DNA from: Flavobacterium sp. Root186
GTDB lineage: Bacteria; Bacteroidota; Bacteroidia; Flavobacteriales; Flavobacteriaceae
DNA: 64,000 nt
Assembly: GCF_001428525.1 (NCBI RefSeq)
Contig: NZ_LMHW01000013.1
Span: forward strand, 653,132 to 717,131
Direction: 5' to 3'
In this document: piece after piece, positions 43,030 through 51,684 of the stretch
Layout of the letters: each line of letters starts with the position of its first letter
Numbering within the stretch: the first letter of the stretch is position 1
The notes under the pieces: generated by a model
The model's input: only the letters and a program-made list of their open reading frames with translations
Told to the model about the DNA's origin: nothing
The model's database searches: none
Translations under genes and position numbers: made by a program

Positions 43030-43037
43030 TAAATTTG
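43030..43037 (+). promoter_or_regulatory. -7 promoter element of the methyltransferase gene at 43068
   Basis: TAAATTTG is a perfect match, 30 bp before the ATG. Confidence 0.5.
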
Positions 43038-43067
43038 CGGGACTTTATATTAATTGAAATAGAATAA

Positions 43068-43832
43068 ATGTCTGACGCACCCAACTCATCAACACCAAAT
43101 CAGGATAGAAATACCGAAAACTGGTTTACATCATGGTTTGATACTCCATATTATCACATTCTGTACAAGGATAGAAACTATAGAGAAGCTCAGATTTTCA
43201 TGGATAATCTAACGCATTATCTCAATCTTCCGGAAAAAGCAAAAGTACTGGATTTAGCCTGCGGAAAAGGACGTCATTCTATTTACCTAAATCAATTAGG
43301 TTTTAATGTTTTAGGCGCTGATTTATCTGAAAACAGCATTGCCGAAGCCAGCAAAAACAGTAACGAGCATCTTCATTTTAAAGTTCACGATATGCGTGAA
43401 CCTTTTGAAGAAAAATTCGATGCTATTTTTAACCTTTTTACAAGTTTTGGTTACTTCGAAAATGACGATGATAACCTGACAACTCTTAAAGCAATCAGAG
43501 AAAGTTTATCTGAATATGGATTCGCCGTTATTGATTTTATGAATGTAAATCAGGTAATTGAAACTTTAGTTCCCGAAGAGGTTAAAACGGTTGACGGAAT
43601 TGATTTTAACATAAAACGATATGTTGAAGACGGTCATATTTTTAAAGAAATTGATTTTGAAGACCAAGGCAGAAAATTTCATTTTACCGAAAAAGTAAAA
43701 GCTTTAACTTTAAAAGATTTTCAGGATTTAATGGATGAAGCAGGAATTTTTCTTTTAGATATTTTTGGAGATTACAAACTCAAAAAATTCCATAAAACCG
43801 AAAGCGAAAGATTAATCATGATTTTTAAATAG
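43068..43832 (+). CDS. class I SAM-dependent methyltransferase
   Basis: This 254-residue enzyme has the SAM-binding motif VLDLACGKGRHSIYL near residues 60-74, then the acidic strand end GADLSENSI, and a motif IV-like FDAIFNLFTSFGYF. The block preceding motif I, SWFDTPYYHILYKDRNYREA, marks a subgroup common in Bacteroidota. The acceptor substrate is unknown. It has its own -7 element and is followed by a repeat-containing gap and a ZIP transporter gene. Confidence 0.85.
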   Translation: MSDAPNSSTPNQDRNTENWFTSWFDTPYYHILYKDRNYREAQIFMDNLTHYLNLPEKAKVLDLACGKGRHSIYLNQLGFNVLGADLSENSIAEASKNSNEHLHFKVHDMREPFEEKFDAIFNLFTSFGYFENDDDNLTTLKAIRESLSEYGFAVIDFMNVNQVIETLVPEEVKTVDGIDFNIKRYVEDGHIFKEIDFEDQGRKFHFTEKVKALTLKDFQDLMDEAGIFLLDIFGDYKLKKFHKTESERLIMIFK

Positions 43833-43925
43833 CTTTAATCGTTTAACTGTTAATTTGTTTATTCACTTGAGCAAATTGACCCAAAACCGATTAGACGATT
43901 AAACAAAAAACCGATTAAACAAAAA
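43833..43925. repeat. Degenerate repeat with ATCGTTTAA / CGATTAAAC units
   Basis: The gap holds TTTAATCGTTTAAC on the left and TTAGACGATTAAAC on the right (one mismatch in the palindrome), plus two more CGATTAAACAAAA copies. It forms an imperfect hairpin between the methyltransferase and ZIP genes. Confidence 0.6.
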
Positions 43926-44594
43926 ATGAATTATCTACTACCCTTATTTTCTGTACTTTTAGGATATAGTGTGGCTTTGTTTTTAAAACCAACCAACAAA
44001 ACCAATTTAAAATTACTGCTCGCATTTAGCGGTTCATTTTTGTTATCGTTAACTGTAATGCATCTGCTGCCAGAAGTTTACAGCTCTCACAATCATAAAA
44101 TTGGTTTGTTTATAATGGTCGGGATTTTGTTTCAGATCATTTTAGAGTTTTTCTCTAAAGGCGCTGAACACGGGCATGTTCACGGTCATGCAAAAATGTC
44201 TCAGATTCCGTGGCTGCTTTTCATCAGTTTATGCATTCATGCCTTTTTAGAAGGTTTTCCGGTAAGTCATCATCATGATTTGGCCGTTGGAATTGCTATT
44301 CATCATTTGCCAATTGCCGTGATTTTAACGACATTTTTCATCAATGCCGATTTAAACAAAAAAGCCATTTTTGCTTTCATGCTGACTTTTGCCATCATGA
44401 CGCCACTTGGAACTGTTGCTTCTGAATATCTTCCTATTTTAAACGATTATTATACTGAAATAACAGCAATCGTAATTGGTATTTTATTCCATATTTCGTC
44501 AACAATTATTTTTGAAAGCAGCGAAGGACATAAATTTAATGTTGCCAAAGTCTCGATGATCGTTCTCGGAATTTTATTAGCATTCTTTTTATAA
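43926..44594 (+). CDS. ZIP-family metal transporter
   Basis: This 222-residue transporter brings zinc or other divalent metals into the cytoplasm. It has about seven or eight membrane helices and the conserved metal-site motifs MHLLPEVYSSH in an early helix, HAFLEGFPVSHHHD in helix IV, and IAIHHLPIAVILTT in helix V. A His-rich loop GAEHGHVHGHAK near residues 80-91 may bind metal. No regulator (Zur-like) is adjacent. The gene begins right after the degenerate repeat. Confidence 0.9.
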   Translation: MNYLLPLFSVLLGYSVALFLKPTNKTNLKLLLAFSGSFLLSLTVMHLLPEVYSSHNHKIGLFIMVGILFQIILEFFSKGAEHGHVHGHAKMSQIPWLLFISLCIHAFLEGFPVSHHHDLAVGIAIHHLPIAVILTTFFINADLNKKAIFAFMLTFAIMTPLGTVASEYLPILNDYYTEITAIVIGILFHISSTIIFESSEGHKFNVAKVSMIVLGILLAFFL

Positions 44595-44667
44595 TATATT
44601 AATTAGACAATGTGTCGATTAGATAATGAGATAATTTTCTAATTGACACATTAACTAATTATCCGAT
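44595..44667. repeat. Degenerate inverted repeat with AATTAGACAATGTG units
   Basis: The gap between the ZIP gene and the receptor gene has TTAGACAATGTGTCGATTAG on the left and CTAATTGACACATTAACTAA on the right. The arms can pair imperfectly. It lies between convergent genes. Confidence 0.65.
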
Positions 44668-47055
44668 TTAATTACCAACTCTCTTTTTCTCATCCTGATT
44701 TCCAAAAGCACGTTCTTTTACATTTATCTTTTTGTTTCCAAAATTATAAACCACAGACAAACGAACGAATCTATTACTCTCATTTTGGCTGTAAACTTGT
44801 TTTACACCATTTACAACCGATGTAAAATCTTTTAAATAAGACGTATTAAAAATATCATTTGCCAAAAATGCAATCTGCATCGTTTTATTAAACAAATCTT
44901 GTTTAAAACCAATATCAAAACTCGACGCATAACCTATTTCATACAAACCACTTTTAAAAGGCGAACTATAACTAAAATCAATTTGCAGTTTTGTTGTTTT
45001 GCCTAACATAAAAGTATTATTTGTCGAAAAATCAATTTGCAAACTATTTGACGGAGTGGCATTAATATCTTTAATAAATTCTGTTTTTGCACCTAAAAAG
45101 TACAATGAATTTTCACTTGACCACCATTCTGCAAAATTCGCCGAATAACTTTCACCAATACCATAATTTAAGTTTTTAAAATAATTCTCACGCGTAACAA
45201 TTTGTGTATTCGTTTCAGGATTTGAGGTAAACAAAACTCCGTAACCGTTTGCAATTAGATTTACAAAAACACTTGTTCTTAAAACTTCTTTATACGAATG
45301 AGCAAATTCAAAATTATCACTAAATGAAGGTCTCAAAAACGGATTCCCTTCAGAATAACTATTACTATTAATATAAACCTTAAACGGATTTAATAAGTCA
45401 AAACGTGGCCTGTTGATTCTTTTTCCATAATTTAAACTAAAAGTATTGTTTTCATTTTTCTTATAAGAAGCGTAAACTGTTGGAAAGAATTTCAAATAAT
45501 TATTTTCTGTTTCCTGGTTCATGGTTTCAGAAAATCCGTTTGTCTGGGTATTTTCTAATCTTAATCCCATTTGAAAATTCCATTTTGCTCCAATTTTTTT
45601 ATCTCCATTAATATAAACCGCCTGATTATTTTCGGTGTATTTAAATCGGTTTGACTGTGCCGGATCTAATTCTGGAGTTCCTGTAATTGTATTATAATAA
45701 AGTACATCACTTATACTATTTGTAAAACTCATTTTGGCACCGTAAGATAAATTTAAAGCTTGAAGCGGATGTTCCATATCAGCTTTAAAACTCCAATTGT
45801 TAATATCCTGATTGGAGATATTTCTTCCAGACTGATTTACATCAACAAAAGTCATATCTGGTGTATAATTATTGGCAATAAAATTTCTATCAAACTTTGA
45901 ATTGTAATTAAAATAATCTACATCAAAAGATAATTTTCTATTTAAAGAATCAAGTTTAGTGATCAAATGCACATTATAAGTTTGATTTCCTGAACCTTTG
46001 TCTGTATAACTGTCATTTAGCGTAACATTCTCTAATTGATTTTGAGTATTATATTTCTCGATTCTTATATCCGATCCAAAATCTGGATTATTTCTATCAT
46101 TCAAAAACTGAAAACCAACAGTTGTACGTTCAGAAAAATCATAATCTAAAGCCAGTTTTCCGGAAAGATTTTCATTTTTTACTTTCGTTTCACTTTTCAT
46201 AACCGAAAGTCCGTCAGGAAAATACATTTTTAAAGATTCATCCGCATTTTTGTAACCCGTTTTTCCATTTACGCTTGCAGAAAATCTGAATTTATTTTTA
46301 TTATAATAGAAATTATCTCTCAAAGTATAAATTCCGTATTTATTCTGATCGTAAGAAACTGTCGTTGTATTTTTCCAGGAATCACGTACTCCTTTTTTCA
46401 TAATAATATTGATTAATCCACCAGTTCCTTCCGCTTCATATTTTGCCGGCGGATTACTTATAATTTCAATATTTTTAATATCACTTGCCGAAATAGATTT
46501 CAAAAAGTTATTCAATTCTTCGCCCGCCAATTCAATCATTCTTCCGTCAATCATAACTCTGGAAGTTCCTTTTCCTAATATTGTAATCATGTCATTTTTT
46601 ACCACAACTCCAGGCGCTGTATTAATAGCACTTAAAGCATCTCCGCCAACCGTTGTAACATTATTTTCAAGATTGTAAACCAAACGATCTGTTTTCTGCT
46701 CAACTGTTTTCTTTTTTGATTGAATAACAACTTCTACTAAATTAGTTGTACTTTCTTCCAAAATAATTATCCCTAAATCAGTATCCATTTCAATTGCAAT
46801 TTCTTTTTCATAATCTGTAAATCCCAAAAGATTGATTCCTATTTTATAAGATCCTTTTTTAAGATTAAATTCAAAATAGCCGTCTTGTTTAGTTGTCATT
46901 CCGTCAATAATTTTTCCTTCTGAATTTAAGATGGAAACATCTGCCCATTCTAATGAAGTTGTTTCGCTGGTTATGTTTCCTTTCAATTTAAATGATGCTT
47001 GTGCTAAACAAAATAAAGGCAATAGTAAAAAGATAAGGAGGTTTGTTTTTTTCAT
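44668..47055 (-). CDS. TonB-dependent-receptor-like outer-membrane beta-barrel family protein
   Basis: This 795-residue outer-membrane protein has a signal peptide, an N-terminal carboxypeptidase-regulatory-like domain (about 20-105, with TTKQDGYFEFNLKKGSYKI), a plug-like domain (about 125-215, with NTAPGVVVKNDMITILGKG and IEIISNPPAKYEAEGTGGLIN), and a long barrel domain ending in VVYNFGNKK. The barrel is of the OMP_b-brl_3 type, not SusC. No SusD-like lipoprotein is nearby. Substrate unknown. A membrane-anchored AraC regulator lies upstream on the same strand, separated by a terminator hairpin. Confidence 0.88.
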   Translation of the reverse strand: MKKTNLLIFLLLPLFCLAQASFKLKGNITSETTSLEWADVSILNSEGKIIDGMTTKQDGYFEFNLKKGSYKIGINLLGFTDYEKEIAIEMDTDLGIIILEESTTNLVEVVIQSKKKTVEQKTDRLVYNLENNVTTVGGDALSAINTAPGVVVKNDMITILGKGTSRVMIDGRMIELAGEELNNFLKSISASDIKNIEIISNPPAKYEAEGTGGLINIIMKKGVRDSWKNTTTVSYDQNKYGIYTLRDNFYYNKNKFRFSASVNGKTGYKNADESLKMYFPDGLSVMKSETKVKNENLSGKLALDYDFSERTTVGFQFLNDRNNPDFGSDIRIEKYNTQNQLENVTLNDSYTDKGSGNQTYNVHLITKLDSLNRKLSFDVDYFNYNSKFDRNFIANNYTPDMTFVDVNQSGRNISNQDINNWSFKADMEHPLQALNLSYGAKMSFTNSISDVLYYNTITGTPELDPAQSNRFKYTENNQAVYINGDKKIGAKWNFQMGLRLENTQTNGFSETMNQETENNYLKFFPTVYASYKKNENNTFSLNYGKRINRPRFDLLNPFKVYINSNSYSEGNPFLRPSFSDNFEFAHSYKEVLRTSVFVNLIANGYGVLFTSNPETNTQIVTRENYFKNLNYGIGESYSANFAEWWSSENSLYFLGAKTEFIKDINATPSNSLQIDFSTNNTFMLGKTTKLQIDFSYSSPFKSGLYEIGYASSFDIGFKQDLFNKTMQIAFLANDIFNTSYLKDFTSVVNGVKQVYSQNESNRFVRLSVVYNFGNKKINVKERAFGNQDEKKRVGN

Positions 47056-47134
47056 GATTTCTAATTTTTAAACTTGTTTCGATTAATTTGAAGCAAAGTT
47101 GCCTTAGAAAATCTCCATACGCGACCGACAAAAA

Positions 47135-47175
47135 AAAGTCGAACCAATTTCTATTCAGGAAATTGGTTCGACTTT
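47135..47175 (-). terminator. Rho-independent terminator after the AraC-type regulator gene
   Basis: A perfect 17 bp stem (AAAGTCGAACCAATTTC and its complement) with a 7-base loop is followed, on the minus strand, by eight T. It separates the regulator from the receptor gene. Confidence 0.9.
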
Positions 47176-47211
47176 ATTCGGCTCAAAGTACGACTTTTTA
47201 CAAACTACTTA

Positions 47212-48354
47212 TTATGAAGCGTTTCGATATGCTGTAGGCGTTAAATTTGTATATTTTTTGAAAGAAGTATTAAACGAAGATTTAGAGTTAAAACCAACTT
47301 CATATAAAATTTCTAAAACAGTAAGCTGGTTTTTAGACTGATCTTTTAGAATATGCATGGCTTTTTGAATACGATATTCATTCACAAAATCAAAAAAATG
47401 CTGATCGATATGGTGATTAATCAAAATAGATAAATCCCGAACCGGAATATCAATTTGGTTTGCCAATTCCTGAATGGTAAGCGACGGATCAAGAAAAGGT
47501 TCTTTCTCGTTCATATATTGTTTTAAAGTCGTTATTTGAGTGTTTATCAAATCTTTTTGACCATTTACTAATTCTGGTTTTTCTTCAACTTCAGGCAGAA
47601 TGTCTTTTGTTAGTTTCAGTTTTGAATTCACTCCTCTAAAAAGTTCAGGATGATTTAAAGCTTTCATTATAAACCAACAAGTGATAAATAAAGCTATAGT
47701 CCCTACAAGAACATTTGCCCACAAAAATATTTCACTGAAACCACTATAACGCAATAAATTTTTTAATGCTACAATAATGTGTGCCGTTAAAAATACGCAT
47801 GTAATCTGAAAAAGCCATTTATAAGTCGCTGTGCTTGCATTTGCATAATTTTCCAAGTAGATTTCTCTGTACTTTTTCACAATCAAAAACACAGCTACAA
47901 TATAAAATGCATATTGAAATTCTACTAAAATCTGGATAAAGTAAATCTCCGGCATTAAATTAAGCCCCGAAGCGAAAGTATCTTTATCTACATCTAGGCT
48001 TAGATAAATTCTCGGAATAAAAACTAAATTAACAATTACAAAAGGGAATAAATGAACTAAATGTTTCCATCTTAACCTAAAATCAGAATAACAGACGGCC
48101 AGTACAAAAAGATAAAACAAAGGCATTTCAAACAAACACGTTGTAGATCTAAAAATTTCAAAATTTAGCTCTCTACGAGTACTCGCCTCAATGAAAAAGC
48201 CACTAAGATCAATCGCAGAAAAAATAAAAAACCAAGCAAATAAACGGTTAGCCAATTTATTCTCGGTTTTGACCGTAAATAAAAAAAAGGCGAGCAGCAA
48301 AGACACAAAAACCGAGATTCTGCCAATCCCCTGCAACAAATCTAATTTATCCAT
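47212..48354 (-). CDS. AraC-family transcriptional regulator with N-terminal membrane domain
   Basis: This 380-residue protein has about seven hydrophobic segments between residues 10 and 230, then a cytosolic linker and a C-terminal AraC-type DNA-binding domain (about 275-378). It has two helix-turn-helices, with LTIQELANQIDIPVRDLSIL in the first and VLEILYEVGFNSKSSFNTSF in the second, and the end NLTPTAYR. Such membrane-bound AraC proteins are frequent in Bacteroidota and are thought to sense a membrane or extracellular signal. The target is unknown; the adjacent receptor gene is a candidate. Confidence 0.87.
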   Translation of the reverse strand: MDKLDLLQGIGRISVFVSLLLAFFLFTVKTENKLANRLFAWFFIFSAIDLSGFFIEASTRRELNFEIFRSTTCLFEMPLFYLFVLAVCYSDFRLRWKHLVHLFPFVIVNLVFIPRIYLSLDVDKDTFASGLNLMPEIYFIQILVEFQYAFYIVAVFLIVKKYREIYLENYANASTATYKWLFQITCVFLTAHIIVALKNLLRYSGFSEIFLWANVLVGTIALFITCWFIMKALNHPELFRGVNSKLKLTKDILPEVEEKPELVNGQKDLINTQITTLKQYMNEKEPFLDPSLTIQELANQIDIPVRDLSILINHHIDQHFFDFVNEYRIQKAMHILKDQSKNQLTVLEILYEVGFNSKSSFNTSFKKYTNLTPTAYRNAS

Positions 48355-48499
48355 TTATCTTTTAATATTTAACAAATATAATATTTTAGTTCAATCACCA
48401 AGGTTTTGAAATAGTTTCAGAAGAAATAAAATCAGTAAAAAAGTTTAAAATGTTAACTAGTTTGCTTCTTAATTTTTACCGATTTGCGATAAAAAAGTT

Positions 48500-48507
48500 T
48501 AATTTTG
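48500..48507 (+). promoter_or_regulatory. -7 promoter element of murQ
   Basis: TAATTTTG is a perfect match, 23 bp before the murQ ATG at 48531. Confidence 0.5.
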
Positions 48508-48530
48508 GAGGATAACTATTTCGACAAAAA

Positions 48531-49343
48531 ATGACCTTTACAAAAACAACCGAACAATCTTCAAAATACGAACATTTAGAGAAAATGTCAGTTCACGAAC
48601 TGCTGACTAATATTAATCAGGAAGACAAAACTGTTCCTGATGCTGTAGAAAAAGCAATACCACAAATCGAAGCTTTAGTCGCTCAAGTTGTTGCTAATTT
48701 AAAATTAGGCGGCCGTATTTTTTATATTGGAGCCGGAACATCTGGACGTTTAGGTGTTGTTGATGCTTCTGAGTGCCCTCCTACTTTTGGAGTTCCTTTT
48801 GATTTAGTAAACGGAATTATTGCCGGCGGAGACACTGCTATTCGTCGTGCGGTAGAAAATGCCGAAGACAATGCAACGCAAGCCTGGATAGATTTACAGA
48901 CACATAATATTGGTGCAAATGATGTCGTAATAGGAATTGCAGCTTCTGGAACTACTCCGTACGTTATTGGTGGTTTAGAAACTTGCAATGAAAATAATAT
49001 CGTTACGGGATGTATTACAAATAATGCAGGAAGTCCGTTAGCTCTGACAGCAAAATTCCCTATTGAAGTTGTAGTTGGGCCAGAATTTGTTACCGGAAGT
49101 TCGAGAATGAAAGCCGGAACTGCTCAAAAATTAGTTTTAAATATGATTTCGACCGCATCAATGATTCAGCTTGGAAAAGTAAAAGGAAACAAAATGGTCG
49201 ATATGCAGTTGAGTAACATTAAACTGGTTGATCGCGGCGTTAAAATGATTATGGGAGAAATTCCGGTTTCGTATGAAGAAGCATCAGAATTATTAAAAAA
49301 ATACGGCAGCGTGAGAAATGCTGTTGATAATTATAATAAGTAA
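48531..49343 (+). CDS. murQ: N-acetylmuramic acid 6-phosphate etherase
   Basis: This 270-residue SIS-domain enzyme splits MurNAc-6-phosphate into GlcNAc-6-phosphate and lactate, for recycling of peptidoglycan. The MurQ-specific block GAGTSGRLGVVDASECPPTFG (positions about 64-84) has the catalytic Glu, and GPEFVTGSSRMKAGTAQKL lies near 183-201. At 270 residues it is a little shorter than E. coli MurQ, as it lacks most of the C-terminal tail. No murP transporter or murR regulator gene is adjacent. Confidence 0.95.
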   Translation: MTFTKTTEQSSKYEHLEKMSVHELLTNINQEDKTVPDAVEKAIPQIEALVAQVVANLKLGGRIFYIGAGTSGRLGVVDASECPPTFGVPFDLVNGIIAGGDTAIRRAVENAEDNATQAWIDLQTHNIGANDVVIGIAASGTTPYVIGGLETCNENNIVTGCITNNAGSPLALTAKFPIEVVVGPEFVTGSSRMKAGTAQKLVLNMISTASMIQLGKVKGNKMVDMQLSNIKLVDRGVKMIMGEIPVSYEEASELLKKYGSVRNAVDNYNK

Positions 49344-49360
49344 AAGTTTTCTGTAAAATG

Positions 49361-49500
49361 TGAGATGTGTGTTTTTTAACACAAAGATCACAAAGGTATT
49401 TTCGCAAAGTTCACAAAGTTTAAATAAATATAAAAGAAGGCAGAGTTCGCAAAGGTTTTCAAACTTGAAACAAAGAAAACTTGAAACTTGAAACAAATTT
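49361..49500. repeat. Degenerate direct repeats (CAAAGnTCACAAAG and GAAACTTGAAAC units)
   Basis: The gap after murQ contains CACAAAG/GCAAAG variants at about 12-15 bp spacing, then AAACTTGAAAC copies directly before the DUF6095 gene. No coding potential. It belongs to low-complexity intergenic families seen elsewhere in this window. Confidence 0.55.
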
Positions 49501-49504
49501 TAAA

Positions 49505-49726
49505 ATGAGTACAAATAAACAGCTATTAGGAAAAGGAATTAAATATTTAACTGGCGCTCTGCCTTTGATGTTTCTTGGGCCCTCATTGATTTATAATGCA
49601 TTTATGAATCAGCATACCAATTGGCATTATTTGGTTCTCGGAATTGGAATTGTGGCTTGTTTGAGTTCTATGCTTTTGATTTTTTTAGGGCTGAGAATTA
49701 TTATGAAAAGTTTGTTTAATGACTAA
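49505..49726 (+). CDS. DUF6095 family small membrane protein
   Basis: This 73-residue protein has two membrane helices (about 16-34 and 43-67) and conserved family text such as GIKYLTGALPLMFLGPSLIY. The ATG at 49505 is used since the earlier in-frame codon at 49481 lies in the repeat. DUF6095 is a Bacteroidota family of unknown function. The pentapeptide gene follows 67 bp downstream. Confidence 0.82.
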   Translation: MSTNKQLLGKGIKYLTGALPLMFLGPSLIYNAFMNQHTNWHYLVLGIGIVACLSSMLLIFLGLRIIMKSLFND

Positions 49727-49793
49727 AAAATCTTCTAAATAAACCTGTCAAGTTTGATCATCTCCGCAATTTTAATCTTTATCCAAACAAAAA

Positions 49794-50366
49794 ATGGAAG
49801 AAATAATTCACATTCAAAAAACATTCGAGAAAGTTATTTATATCGATAAAAAAATAAACAATCGGGAGTTTGAAGATTGTGTTTTTAAAAACTGTGATTT
49901 TTCGAACAGTAATTTTAACCAAAATAGTTTTTTAGACAGTGAGTTTATTGATTGCAATCTATCGATGACAAGTTTGGCGGGAACGAGCTTAAAGAATGTA
50001 GCTTTCAAAAACTGTAAACTTCTTGGAATTGCTTTTCACGAATGTGATGATTTTTTATTTCAGGTTCATTTTGAAGAATGTACGCTGGATTATGCCATAT
50101 TTTCAAACAAAAAAATGCCAAAAACTAAGTTTATAAATTCCTCTCTTCGCGAAGTAACTTTTGTTGGAACAAATCTAACAAGTTCTGTTTTTGATGACTG
50201 TAATTTAGATGGCGCCATTTTTAATGAAACACAATTAGCAGCAGTTGATTTTAGAACCGCTTACAATTATAAAATCGATCCTGAATTTAATGCTATGCGA
50301 AAAGCGCAGTTTTCGACTCAGGGAATTGTGGGGCTTTTAGATAAATATGATATTAAAATTGTATAG
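49794..50366 (+). CDS. pentapeptide repeat protein
   Basis: This 190-residue protein is made almost entirely of A(D/N)LXX-like pentapeptide repeats, for example CVFKNCDFSNSNFNQNSFLD and FDDCNLDGAIFNETQLAAVD, which fold as a right-handed quadrilateral beta-helix. Residues 1-20 and the last 25 are non-repeat caps. The type resembles McbG/Qnr-like proteins, some of which protect gyrase, but most have unknown roles; nothing here shows gyrase binding. It is 2 bp from the DUF1572/DinB-like gene and probably in an operon with it. Confidence 0.88.
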   Translation: MEEIIHIQKTFEKVIYIDKKINNREFEDCVFKNCDFSNSNFNQNSFLDSEFIDCNLSMTSLAGTSLKNVAFKNCKLLGIAFHECDDFLFQVHFEECTLDYAIFSNKKMPKTKFINSSLREVTFVGTNLTSSVFDDCNLDGAIFNETQLAAVDFRTAYNYKIDPEFNAMRKAQFSTQGIVGLLDKYDIKIV

Positions 50367-50368
50367 TT

Positions 50369-50944
50369 ATGAGTGTTGATACGGCATATTTAGAAAGCGT
50401 TAAAAAGCAATTTTTGTACTATAAAATACTGGGCGAAAAAGCAATTGAGCAATTAGAGCCCGATCAGCTTTTTGTTTCTGTTAATGAAGATACCAACAGC
50501 ATAGCAACAATTGTAAAACACATTTCCGGTAATATGCTTTCGCGCTGGACAGATTTTTTAACGTCTGATGGTGAAAAAGAATGGAGAAATCGCGACTCTG
50601 AATTTGAAAATGATTTACAGTCTAAACAAGAAGTTCTGGAAGTTTGGAACAAAGGCTGGAATTGTTTAGAAAATGCTTTGAATAGTTTAAAACCTGAGCA
50701 GCTTTCAGACATTATTTATATTCGAAATGAAGGTCACACCGTTATTGAAGCCATAAATCGACAATTGGCACATTATCCTTATCATGTTGGTCAGATTGTT
50801 TTTTATGCTAAACAATTAAAAAAGAGTTCTTGGGAAAGTTTATCAATTCCGAAGAATAAATCAGGTAATTATAATTCCGAAAAGTTTGCCAAAGAAAAAG
50901 AAATCAAGAACTTTACTGATGATGAATTAAAAAGATTGAAATAA
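50369..50944 (+). CDS. DUF1572 / DinB-like four-helix protein
   Basis: This 191-residue protein has the DinB-like metal-site pattern: His in TIVKHISGNMLSRW near residue 50, and two His in RQLAHYPYHVGQIVFYAKQL near 130-140. It belongs to the DUF1572 subgroup with the block WTDFLTSDGEKEWRNRD. Relatives are metal-dependent hydrolases or thiol transferases; the role here is unknown. It begins 2 bp after the pentapeptide gene. Confidence 0.85.
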   Translation: MSVDTAYLESVKKQFLYYKILGEKAIEQLEPDQLFVSVNEDTNSIATIVKHISGNMLSRWTDFLTSDGEKEWRNRDSEFENDLQSKQEVLEVWNKGWNCLENALNSLKPEQLSDIIYIRNEGHTVIEAINRQLAHYPYHVGQIVFYAKQLKKSSWESLSIPKNKSGNYNSEKFAKEKEIKNFTDDELKRLK

Positions 50945-51118
50945 AAACGTTTGTCAATCTGAGCGAGTCGAAGACCTAATGAAACAAAAATCCCCTCGAC
51001 TTCGCTCAGAGTGTCATGAAAACGACAGCTCTAGCCCTGATGGAAGCGGCATCCTTTTGTGGCGGGGTTCGCCGCAAAAGATATAGCGGACAGCAGGATT
51101 AGCTCCTAAAAAAACAAC
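50945..51118. repeat. Two Flavobacterium-type intergenic repeats in tandem
   Basis: The first, 50956-51023, is an inverted repeat with arms GTCAATCTGAGCGAGTCGAAG and the near complement CTCGACTTCGCTCAGAGTG. The second, about 51025-51108, begins AGCTCTAGCCCTGATGGAAG and ends CAGCAGGATTAGCTCC. In its middle it has an 11 bp hairpin (CTTTTGTGGCG, loop GGGTT, CGCCGCAAAAG) with one wobble pair. The outer ends can also pair partly, giving a stem-loop RNA-like shape. Confidence 0.7.
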
Positions 51119-51127
51119 TTATTTAAA

Positions 51128-51499
51128 ATGAAAAAAATACTATTCTTATTCCCGGTACTGGCTTTGGTATCATGTTATAACGCTGAACACAATTGTAAAG
51201 ATTTCAAAAACGGTAAATTCAAATTTGAGTTTGAAGTAAATGGCGTTAAAAAAACGACCTTTTTTGAACGAAAAGACGATATAGAAATCGAAACTTTTGA
51301 CGGAAAAACAGATACCTCTACAATACGTTGGGTAAGTGACTGTGAATACATTTTACAGAAAAAGCATCCAAAAAATATGGCCGAGGAAAAAGCAATCAGC
51401 ATGAAAATTTTAACGACTGCAAAAGATTCTTATACCTTTGAATTTGGAATGGTAGGCTCTGAAGAAAAACAACGCGGTAAGGTTTTTAAAGTTGAATAA
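51128..51499 (+). CDS. hypothetical lipoprotein
   Basis: This 123-residue exported protein has the lipoprotein signal MKKILFLFPVLALVSC with Cys16. The mature part has a conserved-looking start, NCKDFKNGKFKFEFEVNG, strands with Thr/Asp, and the end KQRGKVFKVE. I do not recognise a function. It starts directly after the tandem repeat, which may supply its 5' leader, and is followed by a terminator. Confidence 0.75.
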   Translation: MKKILFLFPVLALVSCYNAEHNCKDFKNGKFKFEFEVNGVKKTTFFERKDDIEIETFDGKTDTSTIRWVSDCEYILQKKHPKNMAEEKAISMKILTTAKDSYTFEFGMVGSEEKQRGKVFKVE

Positions 51500-51506
51500 T
51501 AAAGTT

Positions 51507-51532
51507 AAAGTCCCACAATTGGGGCTTTTTTT
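51507..51532 (+). terminator. Rho-independent terminator after the lipoprotein gene at 51128
   Basis: A stem AAAGTCCC / GGGGCTTT (one wobble pair) with a 6-base loop and a run of T lies 7 bp past the stop. Confidence 0.78.
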
Positions 51533-51684
51533 ATGCCGCGAAGGCACTAAGACTCAAAGTTTTTATTTTATTATGCAAAAAACTTTGTCCTCTTTGCATC
51601 TTTGTCTCTTTGTAACTCAAAAATTAAAGGTGTTTCTTTTACATTTCTATTTTAAATAGTATTTTAGGACTCTAATCTAACCAA

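Noticed and set aside
44668..47055. SusC-type nutrient receptor as part of a polysaccharide utilisation locus
   Set aside because: There is no SusD-like gene, no glycoside hydrolase, and the barrel looks like the OMP_b-brl_3 type.
49794..50366. Qnr-type quinolone resistance protein
   Set aside because: The pentapeptide pattern alone does not show gyrase protection. The Qnr loop pattern is not recognisable, and such proteins are common with unknown roles.
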